A DNA stretch of 64,000 nt from Serratia nevei (GTDB lineage Bacteria > Pseudomonadota > Gammaproteobacteria > Enterobacterales > Enterobacteriaceae): NCBI RefSeq assembly GCF_037948395.1, contig NZ_CP149940.1, positions 2,108,001 through 2,172,000 of the forward strand. The letters are read 5' to 3'. Positions 7,927 through 20,671 of the stretch are shown one piece after another; within the stretch, counting starts at the first letter, position 1; the number at the start of each line of letters is the position of its first letter. The translations under genes were made by a program, and so were the position numbers. The notes under the pieces were generated by a model. That model was not told the DNA's origin. It searched no databases and was given only the letters and a program-made list of their open reading frames with translations.

Positions 7927-7948
7927 ATGCACCGCGCGGCTAAATGCA
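7915..7948 (+). repeat. Perfect tandem duplication of 17 bp at a stop codon
   Basis: CCGCGCGGCTAAATGCA occurs at 7915-7931 and again immediately at 7932-7948. The first copy contains the TAA stop codon of the SulP gene, so the second copy is downstream and harmless to the frame. Confidence 0.9.
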
Positions 7949-7949
7949 G

Positions 7950-7972
7950 GCAGCGGGCAGGGCGCCCGCTGC
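7950..7972. terminator. Hairpin between convergent SulP and pth genes
   Basis: GCAGCGGGC pairs with GCCCGCTGC across a five-base loop, just before the pth stop codon. There is no T-run, so it may end transcription only weakly. Confidence 0.4.
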
Positions 7973-7980
7973 GGCAAGGT

Positions 7981-8571
7981 TCAGGCCTGCGCCTTGAAGC
8001 TGTGCAGGCGCTGAACGGTTTTTTCCAGCCCGTCCTTCATCAGCATCTCGGTGCAGCGCAGCGACTCGTCGATCGCTTCGTCAATCATCTTCTGCTCGCC
8101 GGCCGGCGGTTTGCCGAGCACGAAGCCCACCACCTTGTTCTTGTCGCCCGGATGGCCGATGCCGATGCGCAGGCGGTAGAAGTTCGGGTTGTTGCCGAAC
8201 TTGTTCTGGATGTCCTTCAGGCCGTTGTGGCCGCCGTTGCCGCCGCCGAGCTTGATTTTGGCCACGCCGGGCGGCAGATCCAGCTCGTCGTGCGCCACCA
8301 AAATCTCGTTCGGCTCGATGCGGTAGAAGTTGGCCATCGCCAGCACCGCTTTGCCGCTCAGGTTCATGAAGGTGGTCGGCACCAGCAGGCGCACGTCGTT
8401 GCCCGCCAGGTTCAAGCGGGCGGTGTAGCCGAAGAACTTGCTCTCTTCTTTCAACTGCTGATTGTGGCGCTGGGCCAGCAGATCGACGTACCAGGCGCCG
8501 GCGTTGTGGCGCGTCTGGGCATATTCCGCGCCCGGGTTGGCCAGGCCGACTATCAATTTAATACTGCTCAC
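7981..8571 (-). CDS. pth: Peptidyl-tRNA hydrolase
   Basis: The 196-residue enzyme matches Pth. It has [20 protein letters not shown] at the start with the catalytic His at residue 22, [13 protein letters not shown], the HDELDLPPG loop with its catalytic Asp, and [14 protein letters not shown]. It cleaves the ester bond of peptidyl-tRNAs that fall off ribosomes, recycling tRNA, and is essential in E. coli. Length is normal. It is divergent from ychH, as in E. coli, but the usual downstream neighbour ychF is displaced by the SulP gene. Confidence 0.97.
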   Translation of the reverse strand: MSSIKLIVGLANPGAEYAQTRHNAGAWYVDLLAQRHNQQLKEESKFFGYTARLNLAGNDVRLLVPTTFMNLSGKAVLAMANFYRIEPNEILVAHDELDLPPGVAKIKLGGGNGGHNGLKDIQNKFGNNPNFYRLRIGIGHPGDKNKVVGFVLGKPPAGEQKMIDEAIDESLRCTEMLMKDGLEKTVQRLHSFKAQA

Positions 8572-8872
8572 TGGGAGATTCGCTATGATCAGGGTAATGG
8601 AAAGGGCCTTAGTCTACCTGCCGGGGCGGCGAATGACAAAATCCGATCTCCGCCGTCACCGTAGGTAAGAAAGACGAATGATTCATTAGCTGAATAATTC
8701 AATTTGTCCGCTAATTTTCAGCGGCGTGTTAAGAAGTGTCAATAATTCTTTACCATTTGTGATCGCCTCCGCAATCCCCTTGCCGCCACAAGGACTATAC
8801 TTAACTTATCAAAGTGGGTTAACAAGTTGCAGCGTTATCCCGGTTGGCACATGGCAATCATGGAGGTGGCAT
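8572..8872. promoter_or_regulatory. Divergent pth / ychH promoter region
   Basis: These 301 bases contain no supported gene. A CRP-like half-good site (TGTGA-N6-CCGCA at 8758-8773) lies about 100 bases before the ychH start; E. coli ychH is known to be CRP-activated. A small hairpin CCGCT/AGCGG is near 8708-8724. Confidence 0.4.
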
Positions 8873-9151
8873 ATGAAACGTAGAAACGCGGACAGAATGG
8901 GCAACTTTTTTATGGGGCTGGGCCTGGTCGTGATGATCGGCGGCGTTGGATACTCCATTATTGCTGAAGTATCTCAGTTCGATTTACCGCAATTTTTCGC
9001 CCACGGCGCTATCATGAGTATCTTCGTCGGTGCGCTGTTGTGGCTGGTGGGCGCGCGTATCGGCGGTCGCGAGCAGGTGGCGGATCGCTACTGGTGGGTA
9101 AAACACTTTGATAAACGGTGCCGTAACGACCAACATCGTTCGTCGCATTGA
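8873..9151 (+). CDS. ychH: YchH-like stress-associated inner-membrane protein
   Basis: The 92-residue product (MKRRNADRMGNFFMGLGLVVMIGG...) has two hydrophobic helices at about residues 11-30 and 42-62 and a polar C-terminus (REQVADRYWWVKHFDKR), matching YchH (DUF2583). The ATG at 8873 follows a strong GGAGG site; longer open frames upstream lack one. E. coli YchH is reported to contribute to stress resistance and biofilm behaviour. It lies between pth and prs as in E. coli, except that dauA, which is in this interval in E. coli, is found at 18 kb here. Confidence 0.92.
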   Translation: MKRRNADRMGNFFMGLGLVVMIGGVGYSIIAEVSQFDLPQFFAHGAIMSIFVGALLWLVGARIGGREQVADRYWWVKHFDKRCRNDQHRSSH

Positions 9152-9236
9152 TTAAAAAATCAGAAGGGAAGCGAGAGCAGGGCAAGGGAATATCTGCCGT
9201 GCATTAAGGTTTGAGGTCATGTTGGACTACGAGTAG

Positions 9237-9270
9237 AAAACCCGTTGTTGCTCACGCACCAACGGGTTTT
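9237..9270. terminator. Bidirectional terminator between ychH and prs
   Basis: AAAACCCGTTG pairs perfectly with CAACGGGTTTT across a 12-base loop. A T-rich flank follows on the plus strand and the A-run serves the minus strand. It sits between the convergent ychH and prs genes. Confidence 0.9.
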
Positions 9271-9336
9271 TCTTTTTCTGCTGTCGGGCACGCTATCTTT
9301 CCGGCACGGTGGGCGCCGCACCGGAAAGACGACGCA

Positions 9337-10458
<1,122 letters not shown>

Positions 10459-11325
10459 CTACGACTCAAACCGCCCGGAACGAATGCGATGTAGTGGGGA
10501 GACGTTAACGCCGCGCGCTACAAAACCACACAACCACTCCGGGGCTTGATTTAACACCTGACGGGCGGCGATTTCTGTGTCGAATTCAGCAAACACACAA
10601 GCACCTGTGCCAGTCAGGCGTGACGGGGCGTATTCTAACAGCCATGAAAGAAGCTGTTCAACCTCGCGAAAACGTTTTCTTGCGATCGGTTCGCAATCAT
10701 TTGCGTACGGCGCCTGCAACAGCTCACTTAAGGAGCGAACCGGGGTGTCTCTTTTCAATTCGGGGTCACCGAAGATAACCGGCGTCGGGATGCCGACGCC
10801 GGGATGCGCCACCAGATACCACTTTTCCTGCGGCTCGGCCGGCTGCAGGCGCTCGCCGATGCCTTCGGCGAAGGCGGCGTGGCCGCGCACGAACACCGGC
10901 ACGTCGGCGCCGAGGCTGAGCCCCAGCTCGGCCAGTTGGTCGTCGCCAAGACCGCAGCGCCACAGTTCGTTGAGCGCCACCAGTACGGTGGCGGCGTTGG
11001 AGGAGCCACCGCCCAAGCCGCCGCCCATCGGTAGGCGCTTGTCGATGCTGATATCGGCGCCGCGCGGTGCGGTCTGCAGGCCGCGCTCATCGCAATAGCG
11101 CTGCAGCAAGCGGGCGGCGCGCACGATCAGGTTCTGTTCGTCCGGCACGCCGTCGACCGGCGTCAGCAGATGAATGCGGTCGTCCTGGCGCGGGTCAATG
11201 GTCAGGGTGTCGCCGTAGTCCAAAAACTGAAACAGCGTCTGCAGCAGGTGATAGCCGTCTTCACGACGGCCGGTGATGTACAAAAACAGGTTGAGTTTCG
11301 CGGGGGAGGGCCACTGGCGAATCAT
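10459..11325 (-). CDS. ispE: 4-diphosphocytidyl-2-C-methyl-D-erythritol kinase
   Basis: The 288-residue GHMP kinase carries the ATP-binding motif [17 protein letters not shown] around residues 97-113 and the N-terminal [22 protein letters not shown] typical of IspE. It phosphorylates CDP-methylerythritol, the fourth step of the MEP isoprenoid pathway. Its ATG overlaps the lolB stop codon by 4 bases (11322-11325), indicating translational coupling. The lolB-ispE-prs order is conserved in enterobacteria. The C-terminus is a few residues longer than in E. coli. Confidence 0.97.
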   Translation of the reverse strand: MIRQWPSPAKLNLFLYITGRREDGYHLLQTLFQFLDYGDTLTIDPRQDDRIHLLTPVDGVPDEQNLIVRAARLLQRYCDERGLQTAPRGADISIDKRLPMGGGLGGGSSNAATVLVALNELWRCGLGDDQLAELGLSLGADVPVFVRGHAAFAEGIGERLQPAEPQEKWYLVAHPGVGIPTPVIFGDPELKRDTPVRSLSELLQAPYANDCEPIARKRFREVEQLLSWLLEYAPSRLTGTGACVFAEFDTEIAARQVLNQAPEWLCGFVARGVNVSPLHRIRSGRFES

Positions 11326-11945
11326 TTGAGCGTCCAGTTATCCATCTTCAGCTTGATGCGCTGCTCACCCTGCTGCAGCTCCAGACGGTTCGGCAGCGTC
11401 GGCTGCACCTCGTTGCTGTAGCCCTGGTAATCCACCTTCCAGGTCTGGCCGCCTTGCTGATAGGTCAGCTTGTTCAGGCGATATTGGTCATCCAGCGCAA
11501 AATCGTTGGCTTCGCCCGGCAGGCCGAGCATCCACTGGCGCAGGTTGTTCAGCGGGATCGCCATGCCGGTCAGCTTGCGGATCATCTCTTCCGGGTTGTC
11601 GCTGACGTAGCGTTTGCCCTGGTTGTCGGTCAGCTGCACCACGTTTTTCTGCACGTTGAGATCCATTTCCGTGCTGCCCAGCGGGTTGGTCAACAGCAGA
11701 CGATAGCGCTCCGGCGAGAACTGCTGCCAGAAGAAGCGGGCGTAGACTTTTTTCTGATCAGACAAGTAGGCGAAGGAGCCGCGGGTCTGATAGGTGCTGA
11801 GCTGCTGCACCGCCTGCTCATGGGCGCGCCACTGCGGAGAAGTCGGGCTGGTGGCCGGGCCGCTCGGCTTGGTGGTGGTACAGGCGGCCAGCACCAGGCT
11901 GGCCAGCGGGATCAGACGGAGCAAACTAACTTTGCGTATTGGCAT
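11322..11945 (-). CDS. lolB: Outer-membrane lipoprotein receptor LolB
   Basis: The 207-residue precursor starts at 11945 ([22 protein letters not shown]), with lipobox LAAC and acylated Cys at residue 22; an upstream ATG at 11978 gives a poorer signal peptide. The mature protein contains the LolB beta-half-barrel with the exposed hydrophobic loop region ([14 protein letters not shown]). LolB accepts lipoproteins from the periplasmic carrier LolA and inserts them into the outer membrane. The inner-membrane release machine LolCDE is encoded at 27-30 kb in the same window. Confidence 0.97.
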   Translation of the reverse strand: MPIRKVSLLRLIPLASLVLAACTTTKPSGPATSPTSPQWRAHEQAVQQLSTYQTRGSFAYLSDQKKVYARFFWQQFSPERYRLLLTNPLGSTEMDLNVQKNVVQLTDNQGKRYVSDNPEEMIRKLTGMAIPLNNLRQWMLGLPGEANDFALDDQYRLNKLTYQQGGQTWKVDYQGYSNEVQPTLPNRLELQQGEQRIKLKMDNWTLK

Positions 11946-12642
11946 AACTTTCTCTTGTCCTTTTGTCCTTGCGGGCATGCGCGACGAAACCCGAATACAG
12001 CGCTCACGCTAACGGGGCGGCGGCGGCGCGTCAATTTTTTGCTGCATCGCGTTGAATCTTGCCGCTTTTACCGGCGCAATGCCAACCCGGTACGCGCATT
12101 GGGGCGTCATTAAGATTAACACAATCGTTTCGTGCCGTTGTCCGGGGGCAACAATTTTCGATACGGCGGGGTGACCGCCGTTAGCGTTTGGTTGATGTTT
12201 ACCTCGCTATGCTGCCGGGGGTTTTTGTTGCGGGAAATAATCGAATGAAGATTGCGGCGCGGATAATCATTTCGCTTCTGTGCTTTGCCGGCGCGGTATT
12301 TTTTTATTTTCAGGCCAAGCAGGTTTTTTGCCAGCAGGTCTCTTTTATCCTGGATCCCTCCTACCGTTGCGGCACGCTGGGTTGGTAAACGCGCGGATTA
12401 TAAGCGGATAACCTGCAGGTTTTACCGAATCCTGTGCGGGAGATCGCATCCTGCGCTAAAATTCAGTATGTTATGTCGTCAAATTATAAATCATCTCACT
12501 GTATTTATTAATTATTCATCGATTGATGCCGTCTATGGCAATGATTGAACGGAAGATGCGGTTGTTACTTTTATTGATCCTGCGCATCAAGTAGAATGCC
12601 GTTCAACGAGAACCCGTACCAAGATAAGTATTACTCGAAGCA
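11946..12642. promoter_or_regulatory. Large divergent lolB / hemA intergenic region
   Basis: Nearly 700 bases separate lolB and hemA. Apart from a doubtful 47-codon hydrophobic open frame (12245-12388) I see no gene. The last 200 bases before hemA are AT-rich and should hold the hemA promoter; a TAGAAT -10-like hexamer lies near 12592, but no well-spaced -35 is obvious. Confidence 0.4.
12245..12388 (+). CDS. Possible small hydrophobic protein
   Basis: A 47-codon frame (MKIAARIIISLLCFAGAVFF...) would encode one hydrophobic helix preceded by a basic residue, then two cysteines in the C-terminal part. The ribosome site is weak (GGGAAA). It could be a small membrane protein or simply an open frame in the lolB-hemA gap; I recognise no family. 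Confidence 0.3.
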   Translation: MKIAARIIISLLCFAGAVFFYFQAKQVFCQQVSFILDPSYRCGTLGW

Positions 12643-13905
12643 ATGACCCTGCTGGCGTTAGGTATAAATCACAAAACCGCTCCGGTTTCTCTGCGTGAAA
12701 GGGTGACCTTCTCGCCAGAGTCCATCGATGAGGCGCTGACCAGCTTGCTCCAACAACCGTTGGTGCAGGGCGGCGTCGTGTTGTCCACCTGCAACCGCAC
12801 CGAGCTGTACCTCAGCGTAGAGCAGCAGGAACACATGCACGAGCAGCTGGTCGCCTGGCTGTGCGCCTACCACAACCTGCGCCCGGAAGAGGTGAAGAAA
12901 AGCCTGTACTGGCATCAGGGCAACGACGCGGTCAGCCATTTGATGCGGGTGGCCAGCGGGTTGGACTCATTGGTGCTGGGCGAACCGCAGATCCTCGGGC
13001 AGGTGAAAAAAGCTTTCGCCGAGTCGCAACGCGGCCAGTCGCTGTCCGGCGAGCTGGAGCGTCTGTTCCAGAAATCCTTCTCCGTCGCCAAGCGCGTGCG
13101 TACCGAAACCGACATCGGTGCCAGCGCGGTCTCCGTGGCTTTTGCCGCCTGTACCCTGGCGCGCCAGATCTTCGAATCGCTGGCCGATCTCAACGTCTTG
13201 CTGGTGGGCGCCGGTGAAACCATCGAGCTGGTGGCGCGCCACCTGCGCGAACACAAAGTGCGGCACATGATCATTGCCAACCGCACCCGCGAACGCGCCC
13301 AGCTGCTGGCGGACGAAGTCGGCGCGGAGGTGATCACCCTGCCGGAGATCGACGAACGCCTGGCGGACGCCGACATCATCATCAGTTCCACTGCCAGCCC
13401 GCTGCCGATCATCGGCAAGGGGATGGTGGAGCGCGCGCTGAAGGCGCGCCGCAACCAGCCGATGCTGCTGGTGGATATCGCCGTACCGCGCGACATCGAA
13501 CCGGAAGTCGGCAAACTGGCCAACGCCTATCTCTACAGCGTGGACGATCTGCACGCCATCATTCAAAGCAACCTGGCGCAGCGCAAAGCGGCGGCGGTGC
13601 AGGCGGAGTCGATCGTGCAGCAAGAAAGCACCAACTTCATGGCCTGGCTGCGCTCGCAGGGCGCGGTGGAAACCATCCGCGACTACCGTTCGCAGGCCGA
13701 CCAAATTCGCGCAGAGATGGAGGCCAAAGCGCTGGCCGCCATCGCGCAGGGCGCCAACGTGGAGCAGGTTATTCACGAGCTGGCCCATAAACTGACCAAC
13801 CGTCTTATTCATGCCCCTACCAAATCCCTCCAGCAGGCCGCCGGCGACGGCGACGTGGAGCGGTTGCAGTTATTACGCGACAGCCTCGGGCTGGATCAGC
13901 ATTAG
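12643..13905 (+). CDS. hemA: Glutamyl-tRNA reductase
   Basis: The 420-residue enzyme reduces glutamyl-tRNA to glutamate-1-semialdehyde, the first committed step of tetrapyrrole synthesis by the C5 pathway. The catalytic cysteine is Cys50 in STCNRTELY. The conserved [16 protein letters not shown] segment, the NADPH-binding [16 protein letters not shown] and the C-terminal dimerisation helices are all present. The N-terminus [15 protein letters not shown] matches the region that controls Lon/ClpAP turnover of HemA in enterics. It is followed by prfA after 31 bases, the conserved hemA-prfA-prmC operon. Confidence 0.98.
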   Translation: MTLLALGINHKTAPVSLRERVTFSPESIDEALTSLLQQPLVQGGVVLSTCNRTELYLSVEQQEHMHEQLVAWLCAYHNLRPEEVKKSLYWHQGNDAVSHLMRVASGLDSLVLGEPQILGQVKKAFAESQRGQSLSGELERLFQKSFSVAKRVRTETDIGASAVSVAFAACTLARQIFESLADLNVLLVGAGETIELVARHLREHKVRHMIIANRTRERAQLLADEVGAEVITLPEIDERLADADIIISSTASPLPIIGKGMVERALKARRNQPMLLVDIAVPRDIEPEVGKLANAYLYSVDDLHAIIQSNLAQRKAAAVQAESIVQQESTNFMAWLRSQGAVETIRDYRSQADQIRAEMEAKALAAIAQGANVEQVIHELAHKLTNRLIHAPTKSLQQAAGDGDVERLQLLRDSLGLDQH

Positions 13906-13936
13906 TTTTCTCTATTAACAGGGTTTATTACCACGC

Positions 13937-15022
13937 ATGAAGCCTTCTATTGTTGCCAAACTGGAAGCGTTACAAGAGCGCCATGAAGAAGTGCAGGCGC
14001 TGCTCGGCGATGCCGGCGTTATCGCCGACCAAGACCGGTTCCGCGCACTGTCGCGAGAATACGCGCAGCTGACCGACGTCAGCCGCTGCTTCCTGGAATG
14101 GCGTCAGGTGCAGGAGGATCTGGAGACGGCGGAAATGATGCTGGACGATCCGGAAATGCGCGAGATGGCGCAGGAAGAGCTGAAACAGGCGCGGGCGGCC
14201 AGCGAAGAGCTGGAACAGCAGCTGCAGGTGTTGCTGCTGCCGAAAGATCCGGACGATGAGCGCAGCTGCTTCCTCGAAGTGCGCGCCGGCACCGGCGGCG
14301 ATGAGGCGGCGATCTTCGCCGGCGATCTGTTCCGCATGTACAGCCGCTATGCGGAAAGCCGCCGCTGGCGCGTCGAGGTGATGAGCGCCAACGAAGGCGA
14401 ACACGGCGGTTTCAAAGAAGTGATCGCCAAAGTCTCCGGCGACGGCGTGTACGGTCAGCTGAAGTTTGAATCCGGCGGCCACCGCGTGCAGCGCGTGCCG
14501 GAAACCGAATCCCAGGGGCGCATCCACACCTCCGCCTGCACCGTGGCGGTGATGCCGGAAGTGCCGGAAGCCGAGCTGCCGGACATCAACCCGGGCGATC
14601 TGAAAATCGACACCTTCCGCTCCTCCGGCGCCGGTGGCCAGCACGTTAACACCACCGACTCGGCAATCCGCATCACCCACCTGCCGACCGGCATTGTGGT
14701 GGAGTGCCAGGACGAGCGTTCACAGCACAAAAACAAAGCCAAGGCGATGTCGGTGCTGGGCGCGCGCATTCGCGCCGCCGAGATGGCCAAGCGCCAGCAG
14801 GCCGAGGCGTCCACTCGCCGCAACCTGCTGGGCAGCGGCGACCGTTCCGACCGTAACCGCACCTACAACTTCCCGCAGGGGCGGGTGACCGACCACCGCA
14901 TCAACCTGACGCTCTACCGCCTGGACGAAGTGATGGAAGGCAAACTGGACATGCTGATCCAGCCGATCGTGCAGGAGTATCAGGCCGATCAGCTGGCTGC
15001 GCTGTCCGCCGAGCAAGAGTGA
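13937..15022 (+). CDS. prfA: Peptide chain release factor 1
   Basis: The 361-residue protein is RF1. The anticodon-like PxT tripeptide appears as PET in [10 protein letters not shown], and the peptidyl-transferase motif GGQ is at residues 233-235 ([14 protein letters not shown]). RF1 reads UAA and UAG stop codons and triggers peptide hydrolysis. Gln235 is the methylation target of PrmC, encoded by the next gene. The prfA stop codon overlaps the prmC start (TGATG), so the two are translationally coupled. Confidence 0.98.
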   Translation: MKPSIVAKLEALQERHEEVQALLGDAGVIADQDRFRALSREYAQLTDVSRCFLEWRQVQEDLETAEMMLDDPEMREMAQEELKQARAASEELEQQLQVLLLPKDPDDERSCFLEVRAGTGGDEAAIFAGDLFRMYSRYAESRRWRVEVMSANEGEHGGFKEVIAKVSGDGVYGQLKFESGGHRVQRVPETESQGRIHTSACTVAVMPEVPEAELPDINPGDLKIDTFRSSGAGGQHVNTTDSAIRITHLPTGIVVECQDERSQHKNKAKAMSVLGARIRAAEMAKRQQAEASTRRNLLGSGDRSDRNRTYNFPQGRVTDHRINLTLYRLDEVMEGKLDMLIQPIVQEYQADQLAALSAEQE

Positions 15023-15855
15023 TGGACTATCAACACTGGCTGAAAGCCGCCGCCGCGCGTTTGACCCACAGCGACAGCGCCCGGCGCGACGCGGAAATCC
15101 TGTTGGGTTTCGTGACCGGCAAGGCCAGAACCTTCCTGATGGCGTTCGGTGAAACCCTGCTGACGCCGCCGCAGCAACAGCAGCTGGAGACGCTGCTGGC
15201 GCGCCGCGAACGCGGTGAGCCGGTGGCCTATCTGGTGGGCGAGCGCGAATTTTGGTCGCTGCCGCTGTCGGTTTCACCCGCAACGCTGATCCCACGCCCG
15301 GATACCGAATGCCTGGTGGAGCTGGCGCTGGCGCGCCTGCCGCCGCAACCCTGCCACTTCCTCGATCTCGGCACCGGCACCGGCGCCATCGCGCTGGCGC
15401 TGGCCAGCGAGCGCCCGGACTGTTCGGCTATCGGCGTCGATGTGCAGCCGGAAGCGGTCGCGCTGGCGCAGCACAATGCGCACAAGCTGAAGATCGACAA
15501 CGTCCGATTTCTACAGGGCAGCTGGTTTGCGCCGGTGGCGGGGCAACGCTTCGCGCTGATCGCCAGCAATCCGCCCTATATCGACGCCGCCGATCCGCAT
15601 TTGTCGCAGGGCGACGTGCGCTTCGAGCCCGGCAGCGCGCTGGTCGCCGCCGATCGTGGGTTGGCGGATCTGGCCGCCATCGTGCGCCAGGCGCCGCACC
15701 ATTTGCAGCCCCAGGGCTGGCTGCTGTTGGAACATGGCTGGCAGCAGGGCGAGAGCGTGCGTGCGCTGCTGCAGGCCGCCGGATTTTCCGCTGTCGCCAC
15801 CCACCGTGATTATGGCGACAACGACCGCGTGACGCTCGGCCAATGGCCGGGATAA
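15022..15855 (+). CDS. prmC: Release factor glutamine methyltransferase
   Basis: The 277-residue SAM-dependent enzyme methylates the GGQ glutamine of release factors RF1 and RF2. The N-terminal helical domain ([17 protein letters not shown]) is followed by the SAM motif LDLGTGTGAIALALA and the catalytic NPPY motif (IASNPPYIDA). I take the ATG at 15022, which overlaps the last base of the prfA stop codon and matches E. coli PrmC; a GTG one codon earlier is also in frame. Confidence 0.97.
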   Translation: MDYQHWLKAAAARLTHSDSARRDAEILLGFVTGKARTFLMAFGETLLTPPQQQQLETLLARRERGEPVAYLVGEREFWSLPLSVSPATLIPRPDTECLVELALARLPPQPCHFLDLGTGTGAIALALASERPDCSAIGVDVQPEAVALAQHNAHKLKIDNVRFLQGSWFAPVAGQRFALIASNPPYIDAADPHLSQGDVRFEPGSALVAADRGLADLAAIVRQAPHHLQPQGWLLLEHGWQQGESVRALLQAAGFSAVATHRDYGDNDRVTLGQWPG

Positions 15856-15899
15856 GCGCCTCTCATAATAACGACGCCCGAGCCATTTAAGGGAGCATC

Positions 15900-16294
15900 A
15901 TGACTGCATACACCGCGTTGAAACATTTCCATTTGCTGACGGTCGCCATCAGTATTACCTTGTTTGTGCTGCGTTTCTTTTGGCAGTGGCGCCGCTCGCC
16001 GATCATGGGCCGCCGCTGGGTCAAGGTAGCGCCGCACCTGAACGACACGCTGCTGTTCGTCAGCGGCATCGCGCTGGTGGTGACGTTCGGGTTTTATCCG
16101 CTGCTGGGTATGGACTCATGGCTGACCGAGAAGCTGTTTGGCGTTATTATCTATATCCTGCTTGGCTACGTCGCATTGGGCAAGAAGACCAAAAGTCAGC
16201 GGCTGCGAACCGTGGCGTTCGTGCTGGCGTTGGGCTGCCTGTACCTGATAATTAAACTTGCCACGACGAAAATACCGTTTCTGATGGGATACCT

Positions 16295-16298
<4 letters not shown>
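15900..16298 (+). CDS. sirB2: SirB2-family membrane protein
   Basis: The 132-residue protein has four predicted membrane helices and the SirB motif pattern (KHFHLLTVAISITLFVLRFFWQ, VAPHLNDTLLFVSGIAL, GYVALGKKTKS). A strong AAGGGAG precedes the ATG at 15900. The gene lies between prmC and sirB1 as in E. coli (where it is also called ychQ). Its last 4 bases overlap sirB1. The name comes from Salmonella invasion gene regulation; biochemical role is not established. Confidence 0.93.
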
Positions 16299-18017
<1,719 letters not shown>

Positions 18018-18031
18018 GCGTTCGTCGCCAT

Positions 18032-18062
18032 AAAAAAAAGCCCGACTCGTCGGGCTTTTTTA
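18032..18062. terminator. Bidirectional terminator between kdsA and dauA
   Basis: GCCCGA pairs with TCGGGC around CTCG at 18040-18055, with eight A residues before and six or seven T residues after. It serves both convergent genes. Confidence 0.93.
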
Positions 18063-18065
18063 CGT

Positions 18066-19754
18066 TTAGGCGCCGGTGGCCGCCAGCGCTTCCGGCAGCG
18101 TCGGGTAGAACTGCAGGCGGCCCTCGATCGGCTGCACCCGCGCACGCGCCAGGGTTTTCAGCGGCTGGAACGGCACGTCGGTGATCACCAGCTTTTTGTC
18201 TGCCGGCAGCACGTCGATAAAGCGCCGCAGGGCGCTCAGGCCGCCGGCATCGAGCACCGGAACCGCATCCCATTGCAGCACGATCGTGCGGTAGCCTTCG
18301 CTGCGCGCCAGCAGTTCGGTAAAGATGCGCTCGGCGGCGGCGAAGAACAGCGGGCCGTTCACCCGCAGCACCAGGCGGCCGTCGCCGGCGCTCAGCTCAC
18401 TCAGCCGCGTCATGCGGGCGATGCGGCGCATAAACAGCAGCGACGCCAGCACGATGCCCACGGTAATGGCGATCACCATATCGAACAGCACCGTCAGCGA
18501 CATGCACAGCAGCAGCACCAGAATGTCGTCCTTCGGCGCCCGGCGCAGCAGATAAATCACCTTGTGCGCCTCGCTCATGTTCCAGGCGACCATCAGCAGC
18601 AGCGCCGCCATCGCCGCCAGCGGCAGGTAAGAGAGCCACGGTGCCAATACCAGCAGCGCCAACAGCACCAGCAGCGCGTGGATGATGGCGGACACCGGCG
18701 AAGTGGCGCCGGCGCGCACGTTGGCCGCCGAACGGGCAATCGCGGCGGTGGCGGTAATGCCGCCGAAGAACGGCGCGATGATGTTACCCGCACCCTGGCC
18801 GATCAGCTCGCTGTTCGAGTTGTGCTTCTTGCCGGTCATGCCGTCGAGCACCACGGCGCACAGCAGCGATTCGATCGCGCCGAGCATCGCCATCGAAAAC
18901 GCCGCCGGCAGCAGGGCGGAAACGGTTTGCCAGCTCAGGGTGAACGGCTGCCCGCCGCCGCCCGGCAGATCCCAGGGCAGCAGCAGCTGCGGCAGGATCG
19001 GCGGGATGCCCTGGCCGCTGCTGCCGTCGGCCAGCAGGTAGCTGAAGCGCGAGCCGATGGTTGCCACCGGGTGGTCAAACAGCGCCAGCAGCCCCATCAG
19101 CGCGGTGCCCGCCAGCAGCGCCGGCAGGTGGCCCGGCACCCGCAGGCCGAGCTTGGGCCAGAAGATCAGGATCAGGAGCGTCACCGCGCCGATCAGGGTA
19201 TCGCCGAAATCCAGCGTTGGCAGCGCCTGCAGCAGGGCGTACAGCTTGCCGACGTAATTTTCCGGCGTGTGCGCCAGCTGCAGGCCGAAGAAGTCCTTGA
19301 TCTGCATGGTGGCGATGGTGATGGCGATACCGGAGGTAAAGCCGAGCGTCACCGGCAGCGGAATGTACTCGATCAGCCGGCCAAAGCGCGCCAGCCCCAT
19401 CAGCAGCAGAAACACCCCGGAGATCAGCGTGGCGACCAGCAGGCCGGCCAATCCGAACTGCTGCGAAACCGGATACAGGATCACCACGAAGGCGGCGGTG
19501 GGGCCGGAGACGCTGTAGCGCGAACCGCCGCTGACGGCGATGACGATCCCGGCGATGGCGGCGGTATACAGGCCGTACTGCGGCGGCACGCCGCTGGCGA
19601 TCGCCAGCGCCATCGCCAGCGGGATGGCGATAATACCGACCGTCACCCCGGCGATAGCGTCTTTCAGCAACCGCGCCAGGCTATAAGGTTCCCGCCAGCA
19701 GGCGTCTATCAGCGCGCTGAAGGGGCGAATTTTGTTTATTTCATGCGTTTTCAT
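18066..19754 (-). CDS. dauA: C4-dicarboxylic acid transporter DauA (SulP-STAS)
   Basis: The 562-residue protein closely follows E. coli DauA (559 residues), including [26 protein letters not shown] N-terminus, [40 protein letters not shown] and the C-terminal STAS domain. As in E. coli, the STAS loop reads DAGG rather than the DSSG of other SulP proteins. DauA takes up succinate and other C4-dicarboxylates aerobically at acidic pH and affects other dicarboxylate carriers. In E. coli the gene lies between ychH and prs; here it is downstream of kdsA in convergent orientation. Confidence 0.95.
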   Translation of the reverse strand: MKTHEINKIRPFSALIDACWREPYSLARLLKDAIAGVTVGIIAIPLAMALAIASGVPPQYGLYTAAIAGIVIAVSGGSRYSVSGPTAAFVVILYPVSQQFGLAGLLVATLISGVFLLLMGLARFGRLIEYIPLPVTLGFTSGIAITIATMQIKDFFGLQLAHTPENYVGKLYALLQALPTLDFGDTLIGAVTLLILIFWPKLGLRVPGHLPALLAGTALMGLLALFDHPVATIGSRFSYLLADGSSGQGIPPILPQLLLPWDLPGGGGQPFTLSWQTVSALLPAAFSMAMLGAIESLLCAVVLDGMTGKKHNSNSELIGQGAGNIIAPFFGGITATAAIARSAANVRAGATSPVSAIIHALLVLLALLVLAPWLSYLPLAAMAALLLMVAWNMSEAHKVIYLLRRAPKDDILVLLLCMSLTVLFDMVIAITVGIVLASLLFMRRIARMTRLSELSAGDGRLVLRVNGPLFFAAAERIFTELLARSEGYRTIVLQWDAVPVLDAGGLSALRRFIDVLPADKKLVITDVPFQPLKTLARARVQPIEGRLQFYPTLPEALAATGA

Positions 19755-19934
19755 CTACGGTGCGTACCAAATCTTCAAAAGTGAAAGGAATGGCGGGCCC
19801 GATGAGGTCCGTCTTGTCACGTGACAGATACCATACGCCTTTTGTTCAGCGGATTACCAGACCTGTGTCAATTTGGCGCAGGAAATCAGAGAGTCGCCCT
19901 TTTGTTTGGCGCTAAATGCGGATAACAGATAAGT

Positions 19935-19955
19935 CAGCCGCAGATTCTGCGGCTG
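19935..19955. terminator. Hairpin downstream of the HbpS-like gene
   Basis: CAGCCGCAG and CTGCGGCTG form a perfect 9-bp stem with a three-base loop, some 30 bases beyond the stop codon of the minus-strand gene at 19987. The T-run is poor, so termination strength is uncertain. Confidence 0.5.
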
Positions 19956-19986
19956 AAAAGGAAAGGAATAATCAAGGTTTTAACGG

Positions 19987-20472
19987 CTAGTGGAGCGCGG
20001 GCAGGGATAAGCCGAGAAAGTGGGCTAAAGTGCTTACCAGCAGCTGGTGATCTTCCTTCTGCGGCGCGCCGGAAATGCTGATGCTGCCGACGCAGCCGAG
20101 GCCGGCCAGGGTGAGCGGGAAGGCGCCGCCGTGCACCGAATAGTCGCGCACGCTCAGCCCGTAGCGCTCTTCCAGCGACGTTTGCCGCTGCTGCAGGCGC
20201 AGGCCGATGGCGTAAGAGCTTTTGTGAAAATGATTCACCAGATTGCGCTTGCGCCGTACCCAGTCGGCGATGTCTGGTGTGGCGCTCGGCATGGCGTAAT
20301 AAAACAGCGTCTGCCCGGCCAGTTGGATCTCGATAGCGATGCTCAGGCCGCGCCGCTCGGCGGCGGTTTTCAGCGCCGCGCCCAGCTCCCAGGCGGTGGC
20401 GGCGTCAAAATGGGTAAAGGCCAGCGTCGCTTCCTGTTCGCTGAGCGCCTGCAGTTCATCGTCGATATTCAT
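19987..20472 (-). CDS. UPF0303 / HbpS-fold heme-degrading-domain protein
   Basis: The 161-residue protein (MNIDDELQALSEQEATLAF, GLSIAIEIQLAGQTLFYYAMP, VHGGAFPLTLAGLGCVGSISISGAPQ) matches the UPF0303/YBR137W-like group with the GlcG/HbpS profilin-like fold, sometimes annotated as a heme-degrading domain. The ATG at 20472 follows GGGGGAG by 7 bases; a GTG 7 codons earlier is not preferred. No transport or heme genes adjoin it, so a specific role is not supported. It is divergent from the diguanylate cyclase gene. Confidence 0.8.
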   Translation of the reverse strand: MNIDDELQALSEQEATLAFTHFDAATAWELGAALKTAAERRGLSIAIEIQLAGQTLFYYAMPSATPDIADWVRRKRNLVNHFHKSSYAIGLRLQQRQTSLEERYGLSVRDYSVHGGAFPLTLAGLGCVGSISISGAPQKEDHQLLVSTLAHFLGLSLPALH

Positions 20473-20671
20473 GTGGTTCTCCCCCGATAACACAAAGCAC
20501 AGAGTAGCCTGAAGCGCGCATCGTGAGATAGACGGCTTGGCGATAAGATAGAACTGCTACTCTATTAATAGACTGTGTAAAATAGCCGCCGCCGAAGCGG
20601 AGACGACAGGGATGCGTTATTCAACGTCTGCATATCAACCCCTGGCGATCCCGAGGAGCCGCTGACTATTT

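Noticed and set aside
6373..7977. A 534-codon open frame antisense to the SulP transporter
   Set aside because: Composition is extreme (His, Gln, Arg) and the sense strand encodes a clear 12-helix transporter.
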